A DNA stretch of 64,000 nucleotides, taken from Planctomycetota bacterium. GTDB taxonomy: Bacteria > Planctomycetota > OFTM77. Positions 61,615-64,000 of this stretch are shown piece after piece (position 1 is the first letter of the stretch; every line of letters begins with the position of its first letter). Where the stretch lies: NCBI GenBank assembly GCA_029260795.1, contig JAJDCO010000087.1, forward strand, positions 62,001 to 126,000. Reading direction: 5' to 3'. The translations under genes were made by a program, and so were the position numbers. Below the pieces are notes generated by a model, which saw only the letters and a program-made list of their open reading frames with translations, ran no database searches and was not told the origin of the DNA.

Positions 61615-62952
61615 TCAGTAGTCGCGCTTGTAGAAGAGTCGGCAACCGAGGGCGAGCACGACAGCGGCAAAGGCGAACGAGGTGCCGAGGGAGAAGAACC
61701 AGTCGACCTCGGGGAGCTCCTTCATGATGCGGTCGTAGGCCATGGGGTCGAGCGTGGCCTTGGAGAAGAGCCAGGTGTTCAACGTGTCGAGGTCCGTGAT
61801 CTTGGGCAAGATCGTGTACAGGACCTCGATCAGCGTCTTCACCCACTCCGGTGACGATTTGAGCAGCACGTCCCTCGACCGGTACAGCCCGGTGGCCGAG
61901 CTACTGATGCCCCAGACGCCGACCGAGACCATGAAGGCCATGTTCGTCGAGCGCGACCAGACGCCGACCGTGACGGACACCGCGTAGAGAAACGAGAAGC
62001 CCAGCATGAGCACGCCGACCGAGAGCAGGAACATCGGATCCCAGTAGCCCGTGCGCAAGCCCAAAGCGACCCAGCAGCCCCCGATCAAGAAGCTGCCGAA
62101 GACGAAGATGAAGCTCAGACCGCCGAGGTACTTCCAGAGCAGGAGCGGCACGCGGCCGACCGGCCGCGCGAGCACGAGGTCGAGCGTTCCCTTCTGGAGC
62201 ATCGACGGCACGAATGAAGAGCAGACGCCGAGGGCGATGAGTATGCCGATGAAGCCCCCGAAGGTATTCGCGAGCACTCTCTGCATGTTGACGACCGCCT
62301 CCGACAGACTGGTGTCGATGACCTTTTGCTCGACCAGGCCGAAGAAGAGACTCTGCTTGTGGGCACCCGGAATGTCCGCCCAGTCGTTCACAGCGACGGC
62401 GGTCGCGATCTTCACCTCGTTCTCGGCCCCGATCTGCGCTTTGCCGACATGCACGTGAGGAAAGAGGTCGTGCGCGATCCGTTCGCGCAGCGCCTGCTGC
62501 CAATCCTCGGGCGGATAGGTCGTGGGAACTTCGACCTCTTCTTGTTCGTCGTCGTCGAGCCCATGTCGCTCGATGTCTTCCTGGAAGCTGCGCCAGCCGC
62601 GCACGAGACCATTGAGGTGGGACTGCGTCGTCGTGAGATCGATGCGGTAACCGTGGGCGACGTCTTTCGGAAAACCGTCCTCGGGCGTCACGGGTCGGAT
62701 ACCGTCGATCTCGGCCTCGAATCCGATGCTGTTGCTCATGTTGAACGAGCTGAGCCCGGCCGAGCGCGTGTACTCCAGCCGGTCCAACTGGCTGAAGTTG
62801 CGTGCGAGCAGCGTCTCCGGGTTTTCGGACTGGTACGATATCCCCAAGCAGAACACGATCGCGACGATCGAGAGGAAGAGCAGGATGATGAGCGAGCGAC
62901 GGTCGATCGACTCGCGGATCGAGTCTTCGAGGATCACGAAGAAGGTCTTCAT
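61615..62952 (-). CDS. ABC-2 type transporter permease
   Basis: A 445-residue membrane protein. The first hydrophobic helix follows ILEDSIRESIDRRSLIILLF. A soluble loop of roughly 190 residues (about 45-230) then projects out of the membrane. Five further hydrophobic segments follow (FGGFIGILIALGVCSSFVP, LLLWKYLGGLSFIFVFGSFL and others), ending with a short cytoplasmic tail. LQKGTLDLVLARPVGRVPLL is the typical cytoplasmic piece of ABC-2 exporters. It pairs with the ATPase gene it overlaps by four bases. The export substrate is unknown. Confidence 0.85.
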   Translation of the reverse strand: MKTFFVILEDSIRESIDRRSLIILLFLSIVAIVFCLGISYQSENPETLLARNFSQLDRLEYTRSAGLSSFNMSNSIGFEAEIDGIRPVTPEDGFPKDVAHGYRIDLTTTQSHLNGLVRGWRSFQEDIERHGLDDDEQEEVEVPTTYPPEDWQQALRERIAHDLFPHVHVGKAQIGAENEVKIATAVAVNDWADIPGAHKQSLFFGLVEQKVIDTSLSEAVVNMQRVLANTFGGFIGILIALGVCSSFVPSMLQKGTLDLVLARPVGRVPLLLWKYLGGLSFIFVFGSFLIGGCWVALGLRTGYWDPMFLLSVGVLMLGFSFLYAVSVTVGVWSRSTNMAFMVSVGVWGISSSATGLYRSRDVLLKSSPEWVKTLIEVLYTILPKITDLDTLNTWLFSKATLDPMAYDRIMKELPEVDWFFSLGTSFAFAAVVLALGCRLFYKRDY

Positions 62953-63926
62953 GACTTGCCCTCCACCTTCTCGTCGATCACTTGCAAGAAGACCTGCTCG
63001 AGCGTGAGTCGCTTCTTGCTCAGAGCGCGCAATCCGATTCCGCGGCTGCGGAGCAGATCGACGACGCCGTCGATGTCGTCCTCGCGGGCGATCTGGACCT
63101 CGAGCTCGGTGCCCGTGACGTTGACCTCGACCACGAGCTCGCGGACGGCGGCCACGGTTGCCTCGTCGGGCTCGGGCTGGGTCGTCAGCGAGAACATGCC
63201 TTCGCTGCGCGTCAGCTCGGAGGTCGCCCCGCAGCGAACCAGCGTGCCCCGATGCAAGATCCCGACTCGGTCGCAGACCTGCTCGACCTCGCTGAGGAGG
63301 TGCGAGTTCAGGAAGATCGTCTTGCCTTGTCGCTTCAGTCCCGTCAGGACCTCGCGAATCTCGGCGCGCCCTTTCGGATCGACGCCGTCGGTCGGCTCGT
63401 CGAGGAAGATGACCTGTGGGTCATGGACGAGCGCTTGCGCGAGGCCCAGACGCTGCTTCATGCCCTTCGAGAAGCCCCGGATCTTCTTCTTGCCCGCGTC
63501 TGCCAAGCCGACCTGCTCGAGCAGCTCGCCCGATCGCACTCGGCGCTCGTGCTTGGGCGATCCCGACAGCGCCGCATAGAAGTCCATCATCCCGGCCGCC
63601 GTGCGATACTCGGGGAATCGATGGTCCTCGGGCAGATAGCCGACCGAGGAGCGGGCCTGCGTGTGGCGTGACGACTTGCCCAAGATCGACGTCTCGCCGG
63701 TCGTCGGGCGGACGATGTCGAGCAGGATCTTGACCAGAGTCGTCTTGCCGGCGCCGTTCTGACCCAGGAGCCCGAAGATCTCGCCGTTCGCGATCTCGAG
63801 ATCGGTCGGTTGCAGCGCGTGGACCCCGCGCACTCCGCTGCCGTACTGCTTCGAGACTCCGCGGACCGAGATCGCGGAGCCGGTTCCCGTCGTCACCTCG
63901 CTGCCTCCCCGAATGCCCACCGACAC
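62949..63926 (-). CDS. ABC transporter ATP-binding protein
   Basis: A 325-residue ATPase of the CcmA/NatA/drug-exporter class. Walker A is GQNGAGKTT, signature FSKGMKQRLG, Walker B VIFLDEPTDGVD, and the switch His lies in LNSHLLSEVE. The last 90 residues are the C-terminal regulatory extension of ABC-2 ATPases, ending with LTLEQVFLQVI. The first 15 residues are not conserved, and a GTG at codon 11 is an alternative start. The ATG-TGA overlap with the permease shows coupled translation. The gene is complete in the window; 63927-64000 upstream contains no recognisable feature. Confidence 0.9.
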   Translation of the reverse strand: MSVGIRGGSEVTTGTGSAISVRGVSKQYGSGVRGVHALQPTDLEIANGEIFGLLGQNGAGKTTLVKILLDIVRPTTGETSILGKSSRHTQARSSVGYLPEDHRFPEYRTAAGMMDFYAALSGSPKHERRVRSGELLEQVGLADAGKKKIRGFSKGMKQRLGLAQALVHDPQVIFLDEPTDGVDPKGRAEIREVLTGLKRQGKTIFLNSHLLSEVEQVCDRVGILHRGTLVRCGATSELTRSEGMFSLTTQPEPDEATVAAVRELVVEVNVTGTELEVQIAREDDIDGVVDLLRSRGIGLRALSKKRLTLEQVFLQVIDEKVEGKS

Positions 63927-64000
63927 CGGATTCGTCGAGGGGCCACGCCTACGGCCCGCGCACCGATCGACGCCCGGTTCATGAACACTCGGTTTACCGC

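Overview
The window is GC-rich, densely coded DNA that looks like a chromosomal segment of a planctomycete (Planctomycetota). The evidence is a combination of traits rather than a marker gene: very large Ser/Thr kinases joined to WD40 propellers, ECF sigma factors beside them, an ECF sigma factor fused to extracytoplasmic beta-sandwich domains, sulfatase-fold enzymes, Kelch, LamG and dockerin-like secreted proteins, and spacers full of GGCGGCCCGCC and CGGCTTCAGCCGG hairpins. I saw no rRNA, tRNA, CRISPR array, integrase or intact insertion sequence.

Layout. 1-8.6 kb holds housekeeping and stress genes: a PLP-dependent dehydratase cut by the window edge, an Hsp33-type redox chaperone, the sigma/beta-sandwich fusion, an alkyltransferase-like DNA repair protein, a YjbQ protein, a ClC chloride protein and a cupin. 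8.8-11.3 kb is a membrane-anchored sulfatase-fold enzyme with a Thr at the nucleophile position.

11.6-38.1 kb is the most distinctive part. Three paralogous units each carry a secreted protein gene, a spacer with a conserved leader, a kinase-TM-WD40 gene on the plus strand and an ECF sigma gene converging on it from the minus strand. Kinases start at 16237, 26597 and 33943; sigma factors end at 19871, 31602 and 37469. Between kinase 2 and sigma 2 lie a tandem repeat, a 5'-truncated copy of the LamG gene and a fourth copy of the leader with no kinase after it, which looks like the scar of a further duplicated unit. The secreted proteins at 11600 and 32489 are also paralogues.

38-50 kb carries a polysaccharide deacetylase-like protein, a canonical formylglycine sulfatase, a SohB-type membrane protease, a secreted trypsin-like protease, a GNAT acetyltransferase, an lgt-DUF2164-HAD operon and a large secreted glycosidase-like protein. 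50.1-52.9 kb is a tightly overlapped partner-switching operon: receiver, a fused SpoIIE-type phosphatase and RsbW-type kinase, and a STAS protein. 53.1-58.3 kb is a sugar ABC importer operon whose last gene is translationally coupled to the permease and encodes a lipoprotein zinc peptidase. 58.5-63.9 kb has a PepSY-type membrane protein, a lipoprotein sulfatase-fold enzyme, a small membrane protein and an ABC exporter pair.

How it may fit together: the strongest theme is extracytoplasmic signalling. Kinases with a probable periplasmic propeller, ECF sigma factors without visible anti-sigma factors, a membrane-tethered sigma factor and a partner-switching cassette lie together with secreted polymer-acting or cell-surface proteins that could be their outputs. 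No functional link has been demonstrated; it is inferred from gene order.
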